A stretch of DNA of 64,000 bases, from positions 62,001-126,000 of the forward strand of contig JBKBIP010000009.1 in NCBI GenBank assembly GCA_046297495.1, written 5' to 3'. Under the pieces are notes generated by a model, which saw only the letters and a program-made list of their open reading frames with translations, was not told the DNA's origin and did not search any database. Below are positions 35,557 to 43,450 of the stretch, piece by piece. The DNA is from JBKBIP01 sp046297495 (GTDB taxonomy: Bacteria > Planctomycetota > Planctomycetia > Gemmatales > Gemmataceae). A program made the position numbers and the translations under genes. How positions within the stretch are numbered: position 1 is the first letter of the stretch; the number at the start of each line of letters is the position of its first letter.

Positions 35557-37863
35557 ATGGGCATTGCCTCGACCTATTTCACCTGGGATCCCCTTTGGCC
35601 GTGGTCGCTGCCATACTTCGGCATCCTGATCTTGATCGGCGTGGCCGGGGTGCTGGTGACGTGGACGATCCTGACCTATGCCGTGGTGGCGCGCGTGGGC
35701 TGGCGGCGGGTGCTGGTGCTGGTGTCCCTGCGCTTGCTGGCCTTGGCCACGGTGTTTCTCGTCGTGCTGCGCGTGTCGCTGGCTTCCCAAGAAGATCGGC
35801 GCTTGCCTTCGATGCTGCTGTTGCTGCTGGATGCTTCCGAAAGCATGACCATCCGCGACGAGCCGGACAACCTATCTCGCTGGGAATCCCTATCGCGGAC
35901 GTTGGACCGTTGTGATCCACTCTTGAACCGTTTGCGGGACGAGCATCAAGTCTCCGTCCACTTCCATTGCTTCGGGGCGGGGCTGGAGGAGTTCGATCCC
36001 AAGCGACAGGCGGACGGCAAGCGCACTGACACCGGCCGGAGCTTGCGGCAGCTCCATGATCGGTACGGCCAGGAACGTCACTTGCGCGGTCTGTTGGTGA
36101 TCAGCGACGGCGCCGACAACAGCTTGAGCGAATCCCCACTGACGCACGCGACGCGCTGGCGAGCGCTGTCTTGTCCCATTCATACCTTCGCCGTCGGCCA
36201 GACGACCACGACTTCGCAGCAAAATGACATTGTTCTGACTCATATCATTCCCACTCCATCTCCGGTGCCGGTCAAGCAGAGGCTCAAGGTCAAAGGGATT
36301 CTCAACGCCGCTGGATTGGAGAATTTACCTGTTACCTTGCGCTTGTTCATCGACGACCGCCAAGTCGCCGTCCGGCAATTCACCCCCGCCAAAAGCCAGG
36401 GGAACGAAGTTGAGTTGGCCGCCGACGCCCCTGATATGCCGGGTGAGATTAAAGTGACCTTGAAGGCCGATCCCGTGTTGGGAGAAGTCAGTATCGCCAA
36501 CAACGAGATCAGCACCTATGTCACCGTGGTCAAGGAAGGGGTCAGCGTGCTGCTCGTGGACAAGCTGCGGGGTTGGGAGCCACAAGCAATTTGCGACGTG
36601 TTGCGCGGCGATCCACGCTTTCGCGTGTACACCTCCTGGCTGCGCGGCGTCGCCGAGGGGCAACCCGATCCGTTCCAGTTCGACCAGCAACGCTATGATG
36701 TCATCATCTTGGGGGATGTCTCCGTGCGCCGGCTCACTGGGGGACAACCAGCTTTGCTGGAGGAATTGCGCAAGCAAGTCCGCGACGGCGCCGGTTTATT
36801 GCTGATGGGCGGCCAGGAGTCATTCGGCAACTCCGATTGGCAGGGGAGCGCCTTGGAAGACCTGTCCCCGGTGCTGCTCGACGCCCGGAATCAGCTCGAT
36901 GTGCCGCTGAGCATGGTCCCCACGGAAAGAGGTTTGGATCATTACGTCCTGCGCCTGACCGACCAGCCGGGGGATAACGCGGCCCTGTGGAAGCAACTGC
37001 CGCCGCTGGCGGGGATGACACGACTAGGACGCGACAAGCCCGGCAGCGTCATCCTGGCGAACACGCATCGGGGGGAACCGCTGCTAGTGGGCCAGAACTA
37101 CGGCAAGGGACGCACGCTGGCCTTCGCCGCCGACACGACCTGGCGCTGGCGCAATCTGGGACAGCCCGATAGCAATGAAGGTCTGGCGGCCCATGCCCGC
37201 TTCTGGAAACAAATGGTCATTTGGCTGGCCCATCAGGAAGAAGAGGACGGCAACCTCTGGGTCAAGCTGGACACGCGCCGCGTTCCCGCTGGCGGCAAGC
37301 TCGGCTTCAGCGCCGGCTTGGTCGGCAAGGGGGGCGTGGAGATCAGCGATCCACGCTTCGACGTAACCGTGGTGGGGCCGGCAGATGCGCGGTTCACCGT
37401 TCCCGTCGCTTTGGATCAAGGGGAACAACGCGGCATCTTCTGGCAAACCGACGCGCCGGGGGAATATCGCTTGCTGATTCGAGGTTCAGGAAAAGATCGG
37501 CAAGGGATCAAAACCAGCGGCGAGACCTCGGCCCGCTTCACCATTTATCAAGATGACATCGAAATGGCCCGACAAGCGGCGGACCATGAGTTTCTGAACA
37601 AACTCGCTCTAGCCGGCGGCGGCAAAGCCCATTCACTCCAGGAGCTGCCGAAGTTTCTGGAAGACTTGTTAAAACAAGTCCGCCAGCACAATCAGGGCCA
37701 GATCGAGCTTTGGCCCGACTGGCGCCACGCCGTTCCGCCCGAAAGCCAGCCGCGCGCGAAGGCCGCTGCCCTGACCACCTCCGGCTCCCTGCCGGTGCTG
37801 TTGCTGTTCGTCGGCCTGCTGAGCCTGGAATGGCTGCTAAGGCGCTCGTGGGGGTTGGTGTGA
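35557..37863 (+). CDS. vWA / glutamine-amidotransferase-like membrane protein
   Basis: A 768-residue protein. Two N-terminal membrane helices are followed by a vWA-like domain with DASES (MIDAS-type) near residue 92. A middle beta-sandwich region (PVPVKQRLKVKGILNAAGLE) follows, then a GATase1-like fold with LLLMGGQESFG, without an evident catalytic Cys. One hydrophobic helix ends the protein (LPVLLLFVGLLSLEWLL). It is the partner usually found after BatA in planctomycete DUF58 clusters. Start: ATG at 35557 with GAGGACAGG upstream. The likely location is the inner membrane with the large domain outside the cytoplasm. Confidence 0.78.
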   Translation: MGIASTYFTWDPLWPWSLPYFGILILIGVAGVLVTWTILTYAVVARVGWRRVLVLVSLRLLALATVFLVVLRVSLASQEDRRLPSMLLLLLDASESMTIRDEPDNLSRWESLSRTLDRCDPLLNRLRDEHQVSVHFHCFGAGLEEFDPKRQADGKRTDTGRSLRQLHDRYGQERHLRGLLVISDGADNSLSESPLTHATRWRALSCPIHTFAVGQTTTTSQQNDIVLTHIIPTPSPVPVKQRLKVKGILNAAGLENLPVTLRLFIDDRQVAVRQFTPAKSQGNEVELAADAPDMPGEIKVTLKADPVLGEVSIANNEISTYVTVVKEGVSVLLVDKLRGWEPQAICDVLRGDPRFRVYTSWLRGVAEGQPDPFQFDQQRYDVIILGDVSVRRLTGGQPALLEELRKQVRDGAGLLLMGGQESFGNSDWQGSALEDLSPVLLDARNQLDVPLSMVPTERGLDHYVLRLTDQPGDNAALWKQLPPLAGMTRLGRDKPGSVILANTHRGEPLLVGQNYGKGRTLAFAADTTWRWRNLGQPDSNEGLAAHARFWKQMVIWLAHQEEEDGNLWVKLDTRRVPAGGKLGFSAGLVGKGGVEISDPRFDVTVVGPADARFTVPVALDQGEQRGIFWQTDAPGEYRLLIRGSGKDRQGIKTSGETSARFTIYQDDIEMARQAADHEFLNKLALAGGGKAHSLQELPKFLEDLLKQVRQHNQGQIELWPDWRHAVPPESQPRAKAAALTTSGSLPVLLLFVGLLSLEWLLRRSWGLV

Positions 37864-37962
37864 GATGCGTTGGACTCCCCTTGGGCGAAGAGGATGTTAA
37901 GATGAGGAATCAGACAAGTTAGAAGATAGTGGCATGGTTTTGTCCATTTTGCCATTGGCGAA

Positions 37963-38012
37963 GGGATTCATCCACAGGTACAGGGATCAGCGAGCGCGGA
38001 CCGATGAGTCCC
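37963..38012. repeat. Weak copy of the dispersed palindromic repeat
   Basis: GGGATTCATCC at the left is answered by GGACCGATGAGTCCC on the right, with GCGAGCGCGG in between. It is poorer than the other copies and could be chance. Confidence 0.35.
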
Positions 38013-38064
38013 CTGCTGCCTAGCAAACCATTGATGGGATAATGTCTCCCAGGAGTGCATCATC

Positions 38065-38976
38065 GTGAAACCGACCATCTTGCGTCGTCTCTTCGTAGTC
38101 ATCGTAGCGGCAGGGATGGGCGTCCTGTCGGCGTCGCGCTCGGCGGCGGAGAACGACGGGCCGTCCATTCCCGCCAGAGTGCGCATCGGCATCATGGAAA
38201 GCCTGTTTCGCGGAGCGCCGCCGGAGCGCGTCACCGCCCTACTCAAGCCGCTGCAAAACCTCGTCGAAACCCAAGTCGGGATCGAAACTCAGGTGACGAC
38301 GATCCCCGATGCACGCGCTCTGGGACGCGAGCTGAGCGAAGGGCGCATGCACTTGGGGGTCTTCCACGGCCATGAGTTGGCCTGGGTCAAGTGTGCCTAT
38401 CCCCAGCTGCGCCCCTTGGTGCTCGCCGGCATTCAAGAGCGGCGGATCACCGCCTGCTTGGTGGTGCGCAAGGACAGTCCGATCCGCTCCTTCGCCGATC
38501 TGCACGCTCAGAAAGTCTCCTTGCCGATCATCAATCGGGCGCATTGTCGGCTGTTCGTGGATCGTTGTTGCCGAAACTGTGGCCAACCGCCCCCCCGCTT
38601 CTTCGCGGACATCGACGAACCCGATAATTTCGAGGACGCCCTTGACAACGTGGTCGATGAGCTGGTGGCGGGAGCGGTGATCGATAACGACGCGTTGGCC
38701 AACTATCAGGCCCGCAAACCGCAACGCTTCGCCCAGCTGCGCATGGCGGTCGAATCCGAAGTCTTTCCCGACAGCGCCTTCGTGTGCCATCCCGATCAGC
38801 TCGGCGAGGCCCTCATCGAACGGATCACGGCTCGCTTGCTGAAGGCCAATGACAGCCAGCAAGGAAAGTTGCTCATGACCTTATCCGGCATCAACGGCCT
38901 GCGCCGCGCCGACGCCGATTATGACAAACAATTGGCTGCGATCCTCAAAGCCTATCCGGCGGCAGTGGAAGAGTAA
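38065..38976 (+). CDS. PhnD/SsuA/transferrin-like phosphate/phosphonate-type substrate-binding protein
   Basis: A 303-residue secreted protein with an N-terminal signal segment (VVIVAAGMGVLSASRSAAE). The mature part has the PhnD-like fold: VRIGIMESLFRG at the first strand, LGVFHGHELAWV, LVVRKDSPIRSFADLHAQKV and the later LVAGAVIDNDALANYQ. These proteins normally capture phosphonate or other anions for an ABC transporter, but no permease or ATPase gene is nearby. It may therefore act as an orphan receptor or sensor. The start is GTG at 38065 with AGGAG nine bases upstream. Confidence 0.8.
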   Translation: MKPTILRRLFVVIVAAGMGVLSASRSAAENDGPSIPARVRIGIMESLFRGAPPERVTALLKPLQNLVETQVGIETQVTTIPDARALGRELSEGRMHLGVFHGHELAWVKCAYPQLRPLVLAGIQERRITACLVVRKDSPIRSFADLHAQKVSLPIINRAHCRLFVDRCCRNCGQPPPRFFADIDEPDNFEDALDNVVDELVAGAVIDNDALANYQARKPQRFAQLRMAVESEVFPDSAFVCHPDQLGEALIERITARLLKANDSQQGKLLMTLSGINGLRRADADYDKQLAAILKAYPAAVEE

Positions 38977-39106
38977 GCATCCGTTCCGGAAGCCCGTTCC
39001 GCCCTGAAAGGGGGACGGAAACACTTCCATCTGGAGCATCGCCGCGCCAGCGGCTAACATGGAGATACGGTCATCGTGGCCGCTGGTCTCCCTCTTGGGT
39101 AAGTTC

Positions 39107-40306
39107 ATGCGCAACGCCGTTCCTCGCATTGTCATCGTGGATCCGTATCCGACCAGCAGGGAGACGCTCAAGTCCATCCTGCAGGGGACGGATTGGGTCT
39201 TGGTGGTGGCCGAGTGTGGCCGGTACGATGCGGCCCTGGAGACGCTGACGCAAACGCAACCCGATGGAGTGATCATCAACCTGGACGACAACCCGCCCTT
39301 GGCGTTTCAGCTCATCAAGCAATCGTTGCCCCACCTTCCCAAGCTGGCGGTCATCGCCTTGGCGAGCCGGCCCGAATTGTTGGTGCAGGCCCATCGCCAC
39401 GGGGCCAAGGCATTGCTGGACTATCCGCCGCAGCTGGAAGACCTGTCGGCGGCGCTGAAGAACCTGTCCACGGGCCGCAGCCTCAACCGCCCCATCCGGG
39501 CCAACACCATCGCCATCTTGTCGGCGCGCGGCGGCGTCGGCTCCACCACCATCGCGGTCAACCTGGGCTGCGTCCTGGCCGCCAATACCGATCATCAAGT
39601 GACTCTGGTGGACCTAGACTTGCTGCAAGGCTCGGCGGATGTCGCCCTGGATGTGCTGCCGGAATACTGCTTGAGCGATTTAATTGTCCATATTGATCAG
39701 CTGGATTTGCACTTGCTGCTCGGCGTTTTGACCAAGCACGACAGTGGCTTGCACCTCCTCGCCCGGCCCCGGCAGATGCAAGAGATCACGGAGCTGACCC
39801 CTGAACAGGCGCGGCGCATGTTCATGCTGTTGCGCATCATCTCCAGTCATTTGCTCTTCGATCTGAGCAAGGGGTGGCTGGTGACGGACTTGACGGCGAT
39901 GGATTTGGCCGACCACATCCTGTTGGTCCTCAAACCGAACATCGTCAGCATCCGCAACGCCGCCTTGATTATCGCCTCGCTGGCGGCGGAGAAGCTGGAT
40001 GACAAGATACGCATCATTGTCAACCAAGTGGGCGGAACCGAGGACGAGGAGATCAGTGTCTCGAAGATCGAAGAGACTTTGGGCCGACCGGTCTTCTGGT
40101 TTTTGCCTTATGATGTCAAGACCGTGTCAGGAGCGTGGAACGCGGGCATCCCGCTGATTCTCTACGCTCCGCGCAGTAAGATTCATCAAAGTATCGTCGG
40201 CTTGGCTGCCGCTCTGGATCGCCCCGTCGAATCCCTGCAATCGAAGCCGACGGGCAAGCCGAATCTTTCTCCCGCCACGGTCCAGGAACTGCGATCATTG
40301 AAGTAA
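39107..40306 (+). CDS. CpaE-like ATPase with degenerate receiver domain
   Basis: About 399 residues. The N-terminal 120 residues form a receiver-like fold (RIVIVDPYPTSRETL), but the phosphate-accepting Asp position is Asn in PDGVIINLDDN, and the usual Lys near the end is lost (ALLDYPP). The C-terminal part is a MinD/ParA-type ATPase with ARGGVGSTTIAVNLG as deviant Walker A; the lysines of the classical motif are missing, as in CpaE. VDLDLLQGSADVAL and LLVLKPNIVSIRNA follow. CpaE proteins place type IV or Flp pili, but no pilus gene is near. Starts at 39107 (chosen) or 39059 are possible; neither has a strong Shine-Dalgarno. Confidence 0.8.
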   Translation: MRNAVPRIVIVDPYPTSRETLKSILQGTDWVLVVAECGRYDAALETLTQTQPDGVIINLDDNPPLAFQLIKQSLPHLPKLAVIALASRPELLVQAHRHGAKALLDYPPQLEDLSAALKNLSTGRSLNRPIRANTIAILSARGGVGSTTIAVNLGCVLAANTDHQVTLVDLDLLQGSADVALDVLPEYCLSDLIVHIDQLDLHLLLGVLTKHDSGLHLLARPRQMQEITELTPEQARRMFMLLRIISSHLLFDLSKGWLVTDLTAMDLADHILLVLKPNIVSIRNAALIIASLAAEKLDDKIRIIVNQVGGTEDEEISVSKIEETLGRPVFWFLPYDVKTVSGAWNAGIPLILYAPRSKIHQSIVGLAAALDRPVESLQSKPTGKPNLSPATVQELRSLK

Positions 40307-40339
40307 GATCGTTCACTGTCAAGAAGTGAGGTGATGGCC

Positions 40340-40702
40340 ATGCCGGAACCGCCGTCGAACACGCCGGAGCAACCGCCGCTGGAGCACAATTTGCACGAAT
40401 TGGCGCAGAACCTACGCCAAGCCGCTCATTTGGACGACGACACCCGCCAAGCGCTGGCGCGGCTCATGGATGAGTTGGGGCATGCGGTCCGCCAAGCCGA
40501 CATTCCTTCGGAGGAGATCGCCCACTTGACGGAGAGCGCGACACAGGTGGCCCGCGCCGTGCATGAGCAGCATGAGGCGGGAATGCTGGCCGCCGCCCGC
40601 GACCGGCTGGAACAAGCCATGCTCCGCGCCGAGAACGCCGCTCCCGTGGCCAGCGGCATCGCCCGCCGCCTCATCGACGCCTTGGCCAATCTGGGAATCT
40701 GA
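40340..40702 (+). CDS. DUF4404-like helical protein
   Basis: About 120 residues, all helix-forming, with heptad-like leucines and no membrane segment. The pattern LHELAQNLRQAAHLDDDTRQ and LARLMDELGHAV, then ARRLIDALANLGI at the end, matches the DUF4404 type. Its function is unknown. The ATG at 40340 has GAGGTG six bases upstream; a GTG at 40331 and ATG at 40334 are alternatives. It lies 33 bases after the CpaE-like gene, so the two are probably cotranscribed, and a strong hairpin follows it. Confidence 0.65.
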   Translation: MPEPPSNTPEQPPLEHNLHELAQNLRQAAHLDDDTRQALARLMDELGHAVRQADIPSEEIAHLTESATQVARAVHEQHEAGMLAAARDRLEQAMLRAENAAPVASGIARRLIDALANLGI

Positions 40703-41183
40703 GAAAAACCAGCGCGTGGAGGCGTCAGCTCCCCGGTGAAGGAAGGCTACCGGGGGCTGACGCCTCTCCTCTTGTCCCTTTCGTTTGTCCCGGATTCCGA
40801 AAGAGAAAATGAGAAAAAACTTGACATAGGCACTTGGGCACGTTCAGATACAATAAATAAGCCAACAAATACCTCTACCATACTTCTCCCTGACTCGCTC
40901 TTTTCATTTGGGGGAAGGCGGTCTCTCGCATCATGATCGCTCAACAGTGGCGGGATCATCCCCCCAACCATGAAAAGTTGAGAGAGGATTTGATTGGGAT
41001 TCTCACAGTTACTTATAGGAACTAATGGCCCAATTGCCGCGTCTCAGGTGTGAGTAGCCTTCCCAGAATTCAATGGCTGCCCCGTTCGGGACCGTGCCCC
41101 TTCACCTGATGTTTGTTGGGCCGAATGGAATCCACCGCTCGGATAACAATTACTTCTTTTTTCCTATGCCAGGGACTACATCC
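40703..41183. other. Intergenic region upstream of the ExbB gene
   Basis: Holds the hairpin at 40719-40766, then an AT-richer stretch. TTGACA at 40821-40826 is a perfect -35 box, but the best -10 box (TACAAT, 40849-40854) is 22 bases away, too far for a standard promoter, so I do not call it. From 41073 a frame is open into the ExbB gene, but its preferred start is 41184. Confidence 0.5.
40719..40766 (+). terminator. Strong hairpin after the CpaE/DUF4404 genes
   Basis: GAGGCGTCAGCTCCCCGGT (40719-40737) pairs with ACCGGGGGCTGACGCCTC (40749-40766) with only one bulged base. It begins 16 bases past the stop codon. TCCTCTTGTCCC follows, a weak T-rich tail. It is a good transcription terminator, or a REP-like element used as one. 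Confidence 0.6.
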
Positions 41184-42068
41184 ATGGAATTGCAAGCTAC
41201 CTATTCGCGCAAACGTTTTCTCGCCCTGTTCAGTTTCGCACTGGCTGTCGCTTTCGCGTTCCCGCTGCTCCAACCGGGGCTGACCACCGTGGCCGTACAT
41301 GCTCAGGAGGAGGGGGAAGGAGGAGCACCAGCAGCCGCGGCCGGCGCGACCCAAGGGGAAACTGGCGGTCGCAACATGTTTTTGCACATTATCTACTCTG
41401 TCGGCTGGTTCTTTGGGTTCATTCTCCTGGCCTTGTCGGTCGGCTTAGTGGCCTTGTTGGTGCTGCTGTTCATGGACCTGCGCATGAGCGTGGCCGTGCC
41501 CCCTGGTTTCATCGAGGATTTCACCGAAACCGTCAACAAGCGCCGCTTCAAGGAAGCGTTCGACATGGCCCGCAATGATAATTCGTTCCTGGGCCGAGTC
41601 TTGACCGCTGGCATGGGGCGCTTGCAATACGGCATCGAGGATGCCCGCGAGGCCGCCTTGAACATGGTGGAAAGCATCAAGGCCAGCAAGCAGCAGCTTG
41701 TCACCTACGTGGCCACGGTCGGCACCGTCGGCCCCATGATCGGTCTGATCACCACGGTGTATGGTATGATCCGGGCCTTCATGGTGTTGGAAACCTCCGG
41801 GGCGCAACCCCAGGTCGATAAACTGGCGGCGGCGATTTCCTCCGCTCTGGTCGGCACGCTGCTCGGTATCGGCATTGCCATCATCGCCATTTTCTTCCAC
41901 GGCATCTTCCTCAACCGCGTGGTGCGCCTGGCGCAAGACGTCAGTAACATCTCCGATGATTTGCTGACGCAAATGTATCATAACTCCAAGAAGCCGGCCG
42001 CGCCAACCCCCGCGGGCGCCCCCAGCGCCAACGCGCAGGGAACCGCCGTGACCGCGCAACGTCCTTGA
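41184..42068 (+). CDS. MotA/TolQ/ExbB proton channel family protein
   Basis: About 294 residues. An N-terminal signal-like helix is followed by a Gly/Ala-rich linker, then three membrane helices in the ExbB order: one near 75-105 before the cytoplasmic domain, and two after it (VATVGTVGPMIGLITTVYG and ISSALVGTLLGIGIAI). The VGPMIGLITTV and ALVGTLLGIG segments are the ExbB/TolQ signature. It forms the proton-driven stator with ExbD. Two ExbD genes follow. The ATG at 41184 has AGGGA eight bases upstream; the frame opens at 41073. The C-terminal tail is Pro/Ala-rich. Confidence 0.9.
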   Translation: MELQATYSRKRFLALFSFALAVAFAFPLLQPGLTTVAVHAQEEGEGGAPAAAAGATQGETGGRNMFLHIIYSVGWFFGFILLALSVGLVALLVLLFMDLRMSVAVPPGFIEDFTETVNKRRFKEAFDMARNDNSFLGRVLTAGMGRLQYGIEDAREAALNMVESIKASKQQLVTYVATVGTVGPMIGLITTVYGMIRAFMVLETSGAQPQVDKLAAAISSALVGTLLGIGIAIIAIFFHGIFLNRVVRLAQDVSNISDDLLTQMYHNSKKPAAPTPAGAPSANAQGTAVTAQRP

Positions 42069-42184
42069 ACGCGACATGATCTCGTTTCGCTACGTCTGCC
42101 GTTCTAGCTGGCGCCGTGAACCCAGCCAGGGGGCGGGCGAGCGGGTGTTTCTCATTCGTTTCCTTTTATTTGGGAGAGGCAACT

Positions 42185-42664
42185 ATGGCGGCACCCGGCA
42201 GCCAAGCAGCCAACGAACAAGGCTTGGTTCCCATGCTCGACATGACCTTGAATCTGGTCATGTTCTTTATGATGGTGGCGAATTTCTCCAACGAAATTTA
42301 TTCCCCCGACATCCAACTTCCCTTCGCGCAAAAAGCGATGGCGATGGAACGACCTGATTCCGACCTCATGTACATCAATGTGACTCAAGATGGGCACATG
42401 GAGATCGTGAAACTGATTGGACGTGAAGTGGGCAAGACTCCGCCGGAAATCGACTATCTGCTGCGCGAGGAAGCCCGTAAGCGCAAAGCCAATCAGCAGC
42501 TGCGCGGGGATAAATCCGATGATCTCAAAGTCGTCGTGATCATCCGCGCCGACTCGCGTGCCGAGTATCGGCACGTCTATGATATTTTCCAGAAGTGCAA
42601 ACAGAATGGCTTCACGCGCTTGCAAGTGCGCGCCATCCTCAAGACTGGAACAGTGGCTATCTAA
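42185..42664 (+). CDS. ExbD/TolR family protein (first)
   Basis: About 159 residues. One N-terminal membrane helix carries the conserved protonatable Asp in PMLDMTLNLVMFFMM. A periplasmic domain follows with DLMYINVTQDGHMEIVKL and the family ending VVVIIRADSRAEYRHVYDIF and AILKTG. ExbD dimers sit in the ExbB pore and pass proton flow on to a TonB-like partner. The ATG at 42185 has GGGAGAGG upstream; the frame extends to 42116. It ends 15 bases before the second ExbD gene. Confidence 0.9.
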   Translation: MAAPGSQAANEQGLVPMLDMTLNLVMFFMMVANFSNEIYSPDIQLPFAQKAMAMERPDSDLMYINVTQDGHMEIVKLIGREVGKTPPEIDYLLREEARKRKANQQLRGDKSDDLKVVVIIRADSRAEYRHVYDIFQKCKQNGFTRLQVRAILKTGTVAI

Positions 42665-42679
42665 TTCAGGAAAGGGAAC

Positions 42680-43210
42680 GTGGCAATGGTGGATCGCAGA
42701 AGCAAGTTAGGATCGGATTATGAGCCGGTCATTCCGGTCACGCCGGTCTTGGATTTGGCGTTTCAACTGCTGGCCTTCTTTGTCATCACCTTCAAGCCGA
42801 CGTTGGTGGAAGGCAAGATGGACTTGAACTTGCCCAGCGAGGCCGAAGCCAAATCCGCCGACCCCTTGGACGTGGACCCGGAACAGAAACCGGACACGGA
42901 CGTGAAACTTGAATCTGAACTCAAGATCGTGGTCAAGACGGTGCGCGACGGCATCAACGACGGCGCCATCGCCGCCATCGAGTTGGAGGCTCTGGAAGGT
43001 CGAACCCCTGTCACGGAATCAGAACTGGCGGCAAAGTTGAAGGACATCCGCAAGAGCCTGAGCAACCAAGACGACGCCAAAATCCAAGGGGACGCCAAAC
43101 TCAAGTGGGCCTGCATCGTGCAGATCATGGATAATTGCCTGGATGCTGGCTTCCAACGGGTCAGCTTCGTGCCGCCCCCCGACTTGGTGGATGTCCGGCC
43201 CGGACAGTAA
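42680..43210 (+). CDS. ExbD/TolR family protein (second)
   Basis: A 176-residue ExbD with the membrane helix motif PVTPVLDLAFQLLAFFVITF, including the conserved Asp. The periplasmic part has an acidic low-complexity insert (DPLDVDPEQKPDTDVKLE) and ends in a diverged ExbD fold (CIVQIMDNCLDAGFQRVSFV). Two different ExbD proteins beside one ExbB suggest a heteromeric stator or two alternative complexes. Start GTG at 42680 or ATG at 42686; AGGAAAGGG lies upstream of both. Confidence 0.87.
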   Translation: MAMVDRRSKLGSDYEPVIPVTPVLDLAFQLLAFFVITFKPTLVEGKMDLNLPSEAEAKSADPLDVDPEQKPDTDVKLESELKIVVKTVRDGINDGAIAAIELEALEGRTPVTESELAAKLKDIRKSLSNQDDAKIQGDAKLKWACIVQIMDNCLDAGFQRVSFVPPPDLVDVRPGQ

Positions 43211-43450
43211 AAAGTATGACATCGCCGGCGAACGGGGAGGCTGTCAGGCCGCCGGTTGGGACGAGCCACTAGAGGCCTCACGGCCCCCGCTCGCTGGCTT
43301 AATATCCGCATCAGATTCAAGTGATGGAAAAGAATTTGTCCAGCGAATTGGCGGAAATTCGAGAAGGATCGGGTAACGTTAGTAACATTCTTATACAGCG
43401 GAATCGTTTGGCGTGGCGTTTGTTCCAACCGAGCGGAAAGGACTAGGAAC

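Noticed and set aside
40821..40854. TTGACA and TACAAT as a promoter upstream of the ExbB gene
   Set aside because: The spacing is 22 bases, too long for a standard sigma-70 promoter, and the hexamer at 17 bases spacing (TCAGAT) is poor.
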